12,349 bases of DNA from Methanocorpusculum sp. GTDB lineage: Archaea > Halobacteriota > Methanomicrobia > Methanomicrobiales > Methanocorpusculaceae. Shown here piece by piece: positions 1 to 6,211 of this stretch. The notes below the pieces were generated by a model. The model saw nothing but the letters and a program-made list of their open reading frames with translations. It searched no databases and had not been told where the DNA came from. The stretch spans positions 1-12,349 of the forward strand of contig DALTWF010000039.1 of assembly GCA_029987235.1 (NCBI GenBank), given 5' to 3'. Numbering within the stretch: position 1 is the first letter of the stretch; every line of letters begins with the position of its first letter. Position numbers and translations under genes: made by a program.

Positions 1-27
1 TTCGCGCGGGAGTTGGAAGAAACATGA
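1..27 (+). CDS. Possible 3' end of an upstream gene (partial)
   Basis: Read in frame from base 1, the + strand encodes FARELEET followed by TGA at 25-27. A short charged tail like this is typical of a protein C terminus. It would run convergently into the rnp2 operon. A run of five T (58-62) follows on the + strand and could terminate it. Only eight codons are visible, so no function can be given. A minus-strand ATG at 23-25 (MFLPTPAR...) is the competing reading, and the frame could also be open by chance. Confidence 0.3.
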   Translation, partial: FARELEET

Positions 28-57
28 GAGTTTATAATAATTACGGGATAGCACAGG

Positions 58-80
58 TTTTTATGCAGGATATAAAAAAC
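58..80. terminator. Facing T-tracts between convergent transcripts
   Basis: The + strand has five T at 58-62. The minus strand has six T (A run at 74-79) about ten bases past the rnp2 stop. Archaeal RNA polymerase terminates at U-rich runs, so these could end the two facing transcripts. No strong hairpin is associated. The TATA-like sequence nearby (30-37) is ambiguous. Confidence 0.35.
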
Positions 81-89
81 ACTGATTAT

Positions 90-539
90 CTATTCATCAG
101 CAGGAAGACATTCGTCTACCGTAATATACCGCGGCTTTGCCCCGCAGATGCCCTCCGCTTTTTTTCCGCGGACAACATATCCCGGATGCGCCGCAAGGTC
201 AGGGACTTCATGGCCAATCTTATCTTTTGCTCCTGTGATGGTACCTGATGTTACCACAGCACGAAACGCCGCAGACTCTCCGCCGCATTTAGACACACAC
301 GCAAGGGCGGCGCACAAATCCTTTTCAGTTCCCCGAATGCAGCGGACTATAGCATATTCGCCTTCTGACCAGACAACTGCCGGATGAATTTTTGCCGCAC
401 CGAAATCACCGAACACGCCTGAAACCGTGTCTGAAACCGCACGGTAAATGTCCTTCTGCACAGGTTCATTTGGACCGCCTAGAATCCTGATTAACACATA
501 CCGGCGTTTTTCACGCAGCGTCGGCGGCAGTGGTTTCAT
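90..539 (-). CDS. rnp2: RNase P protein component 2 (Pop5 homologue)
   Basis: 149 aa protein subunit of archaeal RNase P, which removes 5' leaders from pre-tRNA. In the family, Pop5 pairs with Rpp30 and supports the catalytic RNA. Family hallmarks seen here are the N-terminal KPLPPTLREKRRYVLIRI and, in the second half, TSGTITGAKDK near residues 97-107. The length is at the upper end for archaeal Pop5, with an acidic tail ending PADE. The ATG overlaps the rnp3 stop as ATGA (536-539). A strong Shine-Dalgarno GGAGGT at 546-551 lies six bases upstream, which fixes the start and allows its own initiation as well as coupling. It is the last gene of rpl15e-rnp3-rnp2. Confidence 0.9.
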   Translation of the reverse strand: MKPLPPTLREKRRYVLIRILGGPNEPVQKDIYRAVSDTVSGVFGDFGAAKIHPAVVWSEGEYAIVRCIRGTEKDLCAALACVSKCGGESAAFRAVVTSGTITGAKDKIGHEVPDLAAHPGYVVRGKKAEGICGAKPRYITVDECLPADE

Positions 540-1156
540 TCAATTACCTCCACTGCGTCATTTGGAAACAGAACCTTGTCCACATCCATCGCCTGATAGA
601 CTTCAGAGCGTTCCATGCCGAAAAGCGAACATAGAGTTACCGTTTCTGAAACCGTACGCTGACCGAGCCAAGACGAAGCACCTGATGCAATAGCACATGG
701 AAAATCGAACTTGCGTGCAAACTTCAGCACCTCTGCATAATGTGAAAGCGCATGACGCCGGGTTTTTGCATCGATAATCTTTGACAAATCAAAGACTGCC
801 GCCACATTTCTGCTGCTCATGCTTCGTGCAATCACATCATCAAACGAATGTTTGGGTAAAGCCGAAAGACCGGTCAGGAATCGGACATTTTTTGCCGTTA
901 CTGCTATACGGTTAAAACTGTTCTCTCCAGCCTCAACAAGCACAACTGTTCCCCGCGCTTTTTTGAGCGACTCGGAAAAACATTTGCTTTCGGCAGGAAT
1001 TAGCGTTCCCTGCAGGATTTCAACACCTGCGTAAGTATTACAGATGGTCTGACCCGCAACGATAATACGATTAAATTTACATGACGCCGCATTTAATGCA
1101 AAACGACGGACACTTGTATCTGAATTCTCTGCAAAAATACAGACGTCTGTAATCAT
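536..1156 (-). CDS. rnp3: RNase P protein component 3 (Rpp30 homologue)
   Basis: 206 aa, the usual size of archaeal Rpp30, a TIM-barrel-like subunit that binds Pop5 in RNase P. Supporting features are the N-terminal start MITDVCIF, the central stretch around residues 115-150 with AAVFDLSKII and ALSHYAEVLKFARKFDFP, and the C-terminal IASGASSWLGQRT. The last two match the family pattern of a Y..VL.LARK...P helix followed by a SSGA-type motif. The gene begins 17 bp after the rpl15e stop and overlaps rnp2 by 4 bp. No Shine-Dalgarno precedes its ATG; the preceding bases are pyrimidine-rich with five T. Translation therefore probably depends on coupling or on another mode of initiation. Adjacency to rnp2 strengthens the call. 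Confidence 0.88.
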   Translation of the reverse strand: MITDVCIFAENSDTSVRRFALNAASCKFNRIIVAGQTICNTYAGVEILQGTLIPAESKCFSESLKKARGTVVLVEAGENSFNRIAVTAKNVRFLTGLSALPKHSFDDVIARSMSSRNVAAVFDLSKIIDAKTRRHALSHYAEVLKFARKFDFPCAIASGASSWLGQRTVSETVTLCSLFGMERSEVYQAMDVDKVLFPNDAVEVIE

Positions 1157-1173
1157 TGATAAAAAGAAGAGGG

Positions 1174-1758
1174 TTAGTTACCCTGGGACTTGTTGGAGCG
1201 GATGCTCGGGCGGCACTTTTCAGTACCGATTCCACGGTGCTGAAGACCGCGTCCGCGTCTACCTGCAGAAGTCTTTCCGCGGTAAACTCTTCCCTTCTCA
1301 TTTGCAACCCATGCAAGGTTCTTGTCTGCAAGAACTGCCGGGGATGCACGGTCTACAAGGATAACCTCGTAGTACTTCTTTCTGCCGTCTTCTCCGACCC
1401 AGTAGGAGTTGAGTACTTCCATGTTTGGGTAGCGGTCAGCTGCACGCTGTTCTGCAATGCCCTGAAGGTTCTGCTTCATAGTGGTCTTGCGCATACCCAT
1501 TCTGTTGGTTCTGCGTCCGCGAACATACCGTGACTTTCTGCGGCCACCGCGGTGGACGGATGCACGGACAACAATGATGCCCTGCTTTGCTTTGTAACCT
1601 AATGCCCGTGCTCTGTCGATACGGGTTGGGCGTTCGACACGAACAACTGCGCCCTGACGGCGCCAAGCTTGCATTCTCTCCCAAAGGAGCTTCTTTACAC
1701 CAGAGTCAGCCGGTTTCTTCCAGGCATCTCTGACATATCCGTACATTGATTTTGACAT
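1174..1758 (-). CDS. rpl15e: 50S ribosomal protein L15e
   Basis: Large-subunit rRNA-binding protein shared by archaea and eukaryotes and absent from bacteria. The start MSKSMYGYVRDAWKKP is the classic L15e N terminus, and the very basic body (GGRRKSRYVRGRRTNRMGMRK) and basic tail fit. The open frame extends four codons upstream to a GTG at 1770. That GTG lies inside a Shine-Dalgarno GAGGTGA (1767-1773) that is eight bases from the ATG at 1758, so the ATG is chosen, giving 194 aa. It is the first gene of an operon with rnp3 and rnp2. The upstream 116 bp holds TATA-like sequences and a stable hairpin (separate entries). Confidence 0.96.
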   Translation of the reverse strand: MSKSMYGYVRDAWKKPADSGVKKLLWERMQAWRRQGAVVRVERPTRIDRARALGYKAKQGIIVVRASVHRGGRRKSRYVRGRRTNRMGMRKTTMKQNLQGIAEQRAADRYPNMEVLNSYWVGEDGRKKYYEVILVDRASPAVLADKNLAWVANEKGRVYRGKTSAGRRGRGLQHRGIGTEKCRPSIRSNKSQGN

Positions 1759-1766
1759 TTTGGTTT

Positions 1767-1773
1767 TCACCTC
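1767..1773 (-). promoter_or_regulatory. Shine-Dalgarno of rpl15e that decides the start
   Basis: GAGGTGA complements the archaeal 16S rRNA 3' end and lies eight bases before ATG 1758. The more upstream GTG (1768-1770) is part of this site, so it is unlikely to be the initiator. Confidence 0.75.
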
Positions 1774-1818
1774 GAGGTTCAGCAGTTATAGATATATCTG
1801 CCACATTCCTTTTACGTG

Positions 1819-1838
1819 TACAGACCCGAAGGTCTGTA
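1819..1838 (-). promoter_or_regulatory. Hairpin with C(UUCG)G tetraloop before rpl15e
   Basis: A perfect 8-bp stem (TACAGACC / GGTCTGTA) closes a TTCG loop when read on the minus strand. The closing pair is C-G, giving the unusually stable cUUCGg tetraloop. It lies about 37 bases after the nnr stop and about 60 bases before the rpl15e ATG, on the transcribed strand of both. It could be a 5'-leader structure of rpl15e mRNA, a 3'-end structure of nnr mRNA, or a DNA operator. No U-tract follows it directly, which speaks against a simple terminator. Confidence 0.55.
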
Positions 1839-1840
1839 AA

Positions 1841-1870
1841 CTCTATATTATTGGGCGTCTATTGTATAAA
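1841..1870 (-). promoter_or_regulatory. TATA-like sequences, likely rpl15e promoter
   Basis: Minus-strand TTTATACA (1863-1870) and AATAATATAGAG (1841-1852) are A/T-rich candidates for a TATA box. The first would start transcription near 1840 and place the whole hairpin plus the Shine-Dalgarno in an approximately 80-base leader. A third candidate (about 1787-1800) would give a start so late that the Shine-Dalgarno would be partly lost. The choice among them is inference. Confidence 0.4.
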
Positions 1871-1874
1871 TAAG

Positions 1875-3233
1875 TTAGGCTGACCAGAGGGTATTTGCTA
1901 TCTCATAAAGCAGGTCAGATGCGGCAAGTCCTTCGCCGATTTTACCGGAGATTTTCTCGCCCGCTTTGCCTAAAGCATAGGACGCTGCGCAGGCTGCTTC
2001 AAATGCAGGCATGCGGCACATAAGGCCTCCGCAAAGTCCGGACAGTACATCGCCCGTGCCGCCGGTGGTCATTGCTGAACACCCGCTTGTGTTGAATTTT
2101 ACCCGTACGCCGTCAGAGATTACGTCTTCTTTTCCCTTCAGAAGAATGACAGAATCAGATGCGGCGGCACGCACTGCAAGACCACGCTTGGAAAGTTCCG
2201 GCGGTACGACACCAAAGCAGCGGGAAAATTCGCCTGCGTGCGGGGTGTAAAGCGTTGTTTCCATCGCGTGCGGCAGAGGTGTACGCAGCAGGTCTGCATC
2301 AACAACGGCACGTTTTGCACAGGAGACTGCTGACGCGGTCGCAGTAAGTGATTCAGGCGCACTTCCAAGCCCCGGCCCTGCAACAACACAGTCCGCTGCT
2401 TTTGAAAGTGCGCAGAGTTTTTCTTCATGTTCGCGCCCTATTGTAGCGCCGCTTATTTTTTCGACAATCAGGTCCGGGGCGAACAGCCCTTCAGCAGGTG
2501 TTGCAACACGCACCAGGTCGGCGCCGGCCCGAAGTGCAGCCATGCCTGCCAAATACGGCGCCCCCTGATAAGGTCCTCCTCCGATTATCAGGACCGAACC
2601 TCCGGCTCCCTTGTGTGATTCGGCCGGTTTTTTCGGAACAAGAAGCAAATCGCCGTCGCCGCAGAATATTTCAGCCGCAAGAGGAATACCTATGCTCCGG
2701 ACGGTTGCGCCCGGTGTTTTTGCGAGGTGGAATGCCACAACTTTATTTGCATTTACGCCCGGAGTTGGTATGTCGCATGAAATAATCCGGGCGCCCGATG
2801 CGTTTATTTTTTCTACAAGGGAGGAATACGGTTTTGCAAGAGGCAGGCGGGCGCCTGTTCCAAGCAGACAGTCAGCAATAATTGCGGGCGCATTTTCCGG
2901 AAATTCATAAAGAACAGTCACCTCTGTTCCGCGGAGTGCGCGAAGCTGCTCTAAAGCATCCGCAGTTTTCGGCGCAAGCGGCAGAAGGACGCATACATCC
3001 ATCTCACCTGTGAGGTGACGGGCGGCGCATAATCCGTCGCCTCCGTTGTTTCCCGCGCCGCAGACAAAAAGGACTGACTCAGGATTTTCGGCGCGGATTT
3101 CATCAGCAAGCGCAGCACCTGCCGCCTCCATTCTCTGCGCTGCAGAAACAAAAGCGTCCGCATTTTTATCAATCACCCGCATAGTATCTGATGATACCAC
3201 ACCCTGCGGGGCAAATAGTTTCAACTCCCTCAT
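1875..3233 (-). CDS. nnr: Bifunctional NAD(P)H-hydrate epimerase / ADP-dependent dehydratase
   Basis: Repairs damaged NADHX and NADPHX: the N-terminal YjeF_N domain interconverts the epimers and the C-terminal ribokinase-like domain dehydrates the S form, using ADP in prokaryotes. Residues 1-200 carry CGAGNNGGDGL (58-68), DCLLGTG (121-127) and DIPTPG (154-159). Residues about 205-452 carry HKGAGGSVLIIGGG (207-220), TPHAGE (330-335) and GGTGDVLSG (391-399), whose Asp is the expected catalytic residue. The 452 aa length is slightly short for a fusion (often about 490-510). The stretch after DIPTPG is compact compared with the usual DIPSG...TG loop. No Shine-Dalgarno is seen; a TATA-like box about 30 bases upstream suggests a nearly leaderless mRNA. 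It is transcribed alone and divergently from the DHH gene. Confidence 0.92.
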   Translation of the reverse strand: MRELKLFAPQGVVSSDTMRVIDKNADAFVSAAQRMEAAGAALADEIRAENPESVLFVCGAGNNGGDGLCAARHLTGEMDVCVLLPLAPKTADALEQLRALRGTEVTVLYEFPENAPAIIADCLLGTGARLPLAKPYSSLVEKINASGARIISCDIPTPGVNANKVVAFHLAKTPGATVRSIGIPLAAEIFCGDGDLLLVPKKPAESHKGAGGSVLIIGGGPYQGAPYLAGMAALRAGADLVRVATPAEGLFAPDLIVEKISGATIGREHEEKLCALSKAADCVVAGPGLGSAPESLTATASAVSCAKRAVVDADLLRTPLPHAMETTLYTPHAGEFSRCFGVVPPELSKRGLAVRAAASDSVILLKGKEDVISDGVRVKFNTSGCSAMTTGGTGDVLSGLCGGLMCRMPAFEAACAASYALGKAGEKISGKIGEGLAASDLLYEIANTLWSA

Positions 3234-3254
3234 TATACTAATATGCGTTCGATA

Positions 3255-3285
3255 GAGGAATATTATTTACTCTTAAATCAAACAA
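3255..3285. promoter_or_regulatory. Shared A/T-rich divergent promoter of nnr and the DHH gene
   Basis: Only 60 bp separate the two divergent ATGs. The AT-rich stretch AATATTATTTACTCTTAAA lies about 30 bases from each start codon, at the usual archaeal TATA-to-start distance. Neither gene has a Shine-Dalgarno, which fits short or absent leaders on both sides. One box could serve both directions, or two could overlap; this cannot be decided by eye. Confidence 0.45.
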
Positions 3286-3293
3286 GATAGTAT

Positions 3294-4691
3294 ATGGGAG
3301 TAGTCGAGGACATAGCACAGGCAGCCGAACAGATTTCCAGTGCGGAAAATATTACCGTCATTTCACATATTGACGCCGACGGAGTAAGCAGCGCATCAGT
3401 AATATGTGAAGCCATCCGCCGCATGGAAATTCCGGTAAAACCGGTCTTCATCCGCCAGCTTGAACCGCTTACCATGAAACACGTCCCGACAGACGACAGT
3501 CTCAAAGTCTTTACCGACCTCGGCGGCGGACAACAGAACCTCATGGAAGAGGCAAAGATGCCGACAGACAAAGTTCTCATTCTTGACCATCACATAAGCC
3601 AGCCAGCGCCGGGCGGAACTCCTTATTTCCAGGTAAACTCCCAGTTTTATGGACAAGATTATGCGAAATGCAGCGCTGCGGGAATCGCCTATCTTGTTGC
3701 GCGTAAAATGAGCACAGAAAACCGGGACCTTGCAAAATTAGCTGTTGTGGGCAATATCGGCGACATGATGGCACGGGAAAAATGCCGGCTTACCGGCATC
3801 GCCCGCTGGATTGCAGAAGACGGTGAAAATGCAGGCGATGTGGAAATCAGGTCCTGCATCAACTGTTACGGACTTTCCACGCGCCCCCTGCATCAGTGCC
3901 TTGCAAATTCCGATGATCCGATAATCCCGGGAATTTCCCAAAATCCGGCCGGAGCGGCTGCACTTCTCGTAAAATCAGGCATTTATGCAAATCCGAATGA
4001 TGCGCGGATTTTCGAGGAATTATCCGCGGACGAAGTACGCACACTTTCAAGTCTTGTTGCCGAACAGATGATTGCAAACGGCGAATCCACCGAACGGCTC
4101 TTTGCCGAACAGTATTTCTTCCCGCGCGAACAGGAAAAAACCCCTCTTCGGAATGCATCGGAATACGCCACGCTCTTAAATGCATGCGGGCGCTGGGCAA
4201 AACCGGAAATCGGCGAAGCGGTCTGCCGCGGTGACCGCGGACAGAAATACCGCGAAGCAGAGCATATGCTTCGCCATCACAGAACAATTATCCGCGAATT
4301 ATGCGAACATATCCTTGAAACCGGTGTTGAAGACCTTGGTTTCATTCAGTCGATACACACAGGAGACAAATATCCTGACACCATTGTTGGAATCGGTGCT
4401 GGAATGGCGCTGTCCAAACTTGATACCGACAAACCGATTCTGGTTATGTGCGAAGTTGTCGGCGAACCGGATTTAATCAAAGTCTCGATGCGCACCTATG
4501 AAAAAGTTCTGCGCCGCGGTGTTGATTTGCAGCAGGCACTTGTTGCTGCTGCGGCTGATTTCGGGGGTGCGGGCGGAGGACATAATATTGCAGCCGGCGC
4601 ATATATACCCAAAGGTTGTGAAAATGATTTCACCAGAAGAGTTAACGAACTTATCGAAGACCAGCTTGCCGCGGGTGCGGCGGATCGCTGA
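3294..4691 (+). CDS. RecJ-like DHH single-strand nuclease (archaeal GAN type)
   Basis: 465 aa protein of the DHH phosphoesterase superfamily. Motif I is SHIDADGVSSAS (DxD at residues 27 and 29), motif II DLGGG (75-79), motif III DHH (98-100) and motif IV GNIGD (153-157). The C-terminal DHHA1 substrate-binding motif is GGGHNIAAG (427-435). The metal-binding residues expected for activity are all present. In euryarchaea, RecJ-like proteins of this length include GAN, the GINS-associated nuclease and Cdc45 counterpart of the replication helicase. Others act in repair or RNA decay, and the exact paralogue cannot be told here. The first gene of a four-gene + strand cluster, it overlaps the next gene by 68 bp. 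No Shine-Dalgarno is visible; initiation is probably leaderless. Confidence 0.88.
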   Translation: MGVVEDIAQAAEQISSAENITVISHIDADGVSSASVICEAIRRMEIPVKPVFIRQLEPLTMKHVPTDDSLKVFTDLGGGQQNLMEEAKMPTDKVLILDHHISQPAPGGTPYFQVNSQFYGQDYAKCSAAGIAYLVARKMSTENRDLAKLAVVGNIGDMMAREKCRLTGIARWIAEDGENAGDVEIRSCINCYGLSTRPLHQCLANSDDPIIPGISQNPAGAAALLVKSGIYANPNDARIFEELSADEVRTLSSLVAEQMIANGESTERLFAEQYFFPREQEKTPLRNASEYATLLNACGRWAKPEIGEAVCRGDRGQKYREAEHMLRHHRTIIRELCEHILETGVEDLGFIQSIHTGDKYPDTIVGIGAGMALSKLDTDKPILVMCEVVGEPDLIKVSMRTYEKVLRRGVDLQQALVAAAADFGGAGGGHNIAAGAYIPKGCENDFTRRVNELIEDQLAAGAADR

Positions 4692-5127
4692 TTTCCAGTT
4701 CGGGCGCGGCGCAGGACTTGCGTTGTTTCCTGATGAGGTGACATTTGCGTACTCCAATACCAAACGTGTGCGCTTTGTCAATCTCGGAAAAGAACGGCTT
4801 GTTACCGTGCGCGCAAACGACGGACGGCTGACGCTTGCGTATGCCGGTGCAAAACGGCTGCATGCGCATTTTCCCGCACTGACAGGGCGTGTTGTCATTA
4901 TTGACGATGCAGTCCCGTTTGTTGCCGACGGAAAGAATGCAATGGCAAAGCATGTTATCTCATGCGACCAAGATATATTAGCAGAAGACGAGGTATTCAT
5001 CGTTGATCAAAACGACAATCTCATTGCGACCGGAATGGCAATGCTTTCCGGCTGCGAGATGGCAGGATTCAATTACGGTACCGCAGTAAAAACAAGACAA
5101 GGTAAAAACAAAGGTGATAAAAAATGA
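4624..5127 (+). CDS. PUA-domain RNA-binding protein
   Basis: 167 aa. The C-terminal half (about residues 88-160) has the PUA pattern: GRVVIIDDAVPFVADGKNAM, then CDQDILAEDEVFIVDQND, then ATGMAMLSG and GTAVKTR. The N-terminal part, with RIADFQFGRGAG (20-31), resembles as I recall the domain before the PUA in archaeosine transglycosylase-type proteins, but no catalytic domain is present. It probably binds tRNA or rRNA; the target is unknown. The frame is open back to 4498, deep inside the DHH gene, but ATG 4624 has an AGGT-like site just upstream and gives a compact protein. Even so it overlaps the DHH gene by 68 bp; TTG 4666 or GTG 4675 would shorten this. The stop overlaps the NAC start (ATGA 5124-5127), showing coupling. 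Confidence 0.8.
   Translation: MISPEELTNLSKTSLPRVRRIADFQFGRGAGLALFPDEVTFAYSNTKRVRFVNLGKERLVTVRANDGRLTLAYAGAKRLHAHFPALTGRVVIIDDAVPFVADGKNAMAKHVISCDQDILAEDEVFIVDQNDNLIATGMAMLSGCEMAGFNYGTAVKTRQGKNKGDKK
5113..5118 (+). promoter_or_regulatory. Shine-Dalgarno for NAC inside the end of the PUA gene
   Basis: GGTGAT lies six bases before ATG 5124 and nine before ATG 5127. Both tandem ATGs are usable, so the NAC N terminus is MMPG or MPG. The ATG at 5124 overlaps the upstream TGA. Confidence 0.6.
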
Positions 5128-5468
5128 TGCCCGGTGTAAATCCAAGACAGATGAAAGCAGCAATGCGCAAGATGGGAATGTCCATGAACGAAATCGAAAA
5201 TGTAGAAAAAGTAATTGTCTATACCGCAGACGGGAACTACATCTTCGAAAATGCCCAGGTTGTAGGGGTGACCATGCAGGGTCAGACTTCCTATCAGCTT
5301 ACAGGCGACATGCACTTTGAGGAAAAGGTTGTTGAGGTTGAAATTCCCGAGTCCGATGTGGAATTAGTTGCATCCCAGACTTCTGTATCCGCAGATGCAG
5401 CACGCGCAGCCTTAAAAGAGTGCAAAGGCGACATTGCTGAAGCAATTCTGAAATTAACCGCAGTATGA
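5124..5468 (+). CDS. nac: Nascent polypeptide-associated complex protein
   Basis: 114 aa ribosome-associated chaperone that contacts emerging polypeptides. Archaeal NAC is a homodimer of the alpha-type chain. The start MMPGVNPRQMKAAMRKMGM matches the family opening (...NPRKMK.MM..MG). The NAC beta domain covers about residues 20-72 (KVIVYTADGNYIFENAQVV, then YQLTGD). The C-terminal UBA domain (about 77-113) contains VELVASQTSVSADAARAALK and GDIAEAILKL. The length is typical. The gene is locked into the cluster by ATGA overlaps at both ends (PUA before, TrmI after), so the three are very likely co-transcribed and co-translated. Together they suggest a translation and tRNA-quality operon. Confidence 0.95.
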   Translation: MMPGVNPRQMKAAMRKMGMSMNEIENVEKVIVYTADGNYIFENAQVVGVTMQGQTSYQLTGDMHFEEKVVEVEIPESDVELVASQTSVSADAARAALKECKGDIAEAILKLTAV

Positions 5469-6199
5469 TTGGTCCGCGTCGCGTTATTCTCGTTGGAAAC
5501 TCCCGTGAATATTATGTTACGGCAGGCGAGGGAAAACTTTCCACCGACCTTGGCATGGTAGACCTTACGGCAGTAGCACAGGCAGAAGACGGTGATGAGG
5601 TATTAACGCATCTTGGAAAGCCGTTTCGCGTAATTGTTCCCAAAGCAACGGATTTCTTCAGTCACGGCAAGCGTACCGGAGCACCAATGGTGCCAAAGGA
5701 TATCGGTACAGTTATGGCCTATACGGGAATGTGCCGCCGCGACCGTGTGCTTGATGCGGGAACCGGTTCAGGTATTGCGGCAATTTTCTTCGGCGGGTGT
5801 GCGGGAAGCGTTGTTTCCTGCGAGGCGCGGGAGGAGTTTTCGAAAATTGCGGCAAAAAACGTAGCCGATGCGGGGCTTGACAATGTCGAGTGCCGCGCAT
5901 GTGATGTACTGGAAGTCAGTGATGGTCCGTTTGACATTGTGCATCTTGATATGCAGATTGAGCCGCAGCATGTGGAACATGCCTATAATCTGCTTAAGTT
6001 CGGCGGCTATTTCGCAACCTATACACCGTTTCTTGAGCAGACTTTTACCGTTATTGACGCGGCTTCGCGGCTGTTCGGTGAAGAGGCTGTGCAGACGGTT
6101 GAGTGCATGGAACGGGAATTAACCAGAAGCAAACGCGGCACACGGCCTTCGACACGTGTCGGGCATACCGGTTATCTCACGTTCGCAAGAAAAATATAA
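5465..6199 (+). CDS. trmI: tRNA (adenine-N1)-methyltransferase, TrmI type
   Basis: SAM-dependent enzyme that makes m1A in the T-loop of tRNA (position 58, and 57 in many archaea). In the family it acts as a homotetramer. The N-terminal beta domain (1-70) leads into VPKDIGTVMAYTG (76-88), the counterpart of the usual YPKD motif. SAM motif I is VLDAGTGSG (95-103), the acidic ribose-binding residue is E120, and the catalytic-region motif is HLDM (160-163). The C terminus RPSTRVGHTGYLTFARK is characteristic. The 244 aa length is normal. No Shine-Dalgarno is visible; the ATGA overlap with nac (5465-5468) implies coupled reinitiation. It ends the cluster, twelve bases before the inverted-repeat element. 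Confidence 0.92.
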   Translation: MIGPRRVILVGNSREYYVTAGEGKLSTDLGMVDLTAVAQAEDGDEVLTHLGKPFRVIVPKATDFFSHGKRTGAPMVPKDIGTVMAYTGMCRRDRVLDAGTGSGIAAIFFGGCAGSVVSCEAREEFSKIAAKNVADAGLDNVECRACDVLEVSDGPFDIVHLDMQIEPQHVEHAYNLLKFGGYFATYTPFLEQTFTVIDAASRLFGEEAVQTVECMERELTRSKRGTRPSTRVGHTGYLTFARKI

Positions 6200-6208
6200 A
6201 AAAAAAAA
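6198..6208 (-). terminator. Eleven-base A/T homopolymer at the trmI stop
   Basis: A run of eleven A begins in the trmI stop codon. On the minus strand it reads as T11, a strong archaeal termination signal for transcripts leaving the helicase gene through the inverted repeat. It is also prone to slippage. Confidence 0.45.
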
Positions 6209-6211
6209 TAC

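Noticed and set aside
1..25. Start of a minus-strand gene such as psmA at the left edge (MFLPTPAR...)
   Set aside because: The residues do not match the proteasome alpha start, and no Shine-Dalgarno is present. The + strand reading ending in TGA at 25-27 fits the facing T-tracts better.
1174..1770. GTG at 1770 as the rpl15e start
   Set aside because: It lies inside the Shine-Dalgarno of the ATG at 1758, and the family N terminus begins at that ATG (MSKSMYGYVRDAW).
4498..4623. Upstream extension of the PUA protein to ATG 4498
   Set aside because: It would add 42 residues encoded out of frame within the conserved DHHA1 region of the DHH gene. They show no family resemblance, and ATG 4624 has a ribosome-site-like AGGT upstream.
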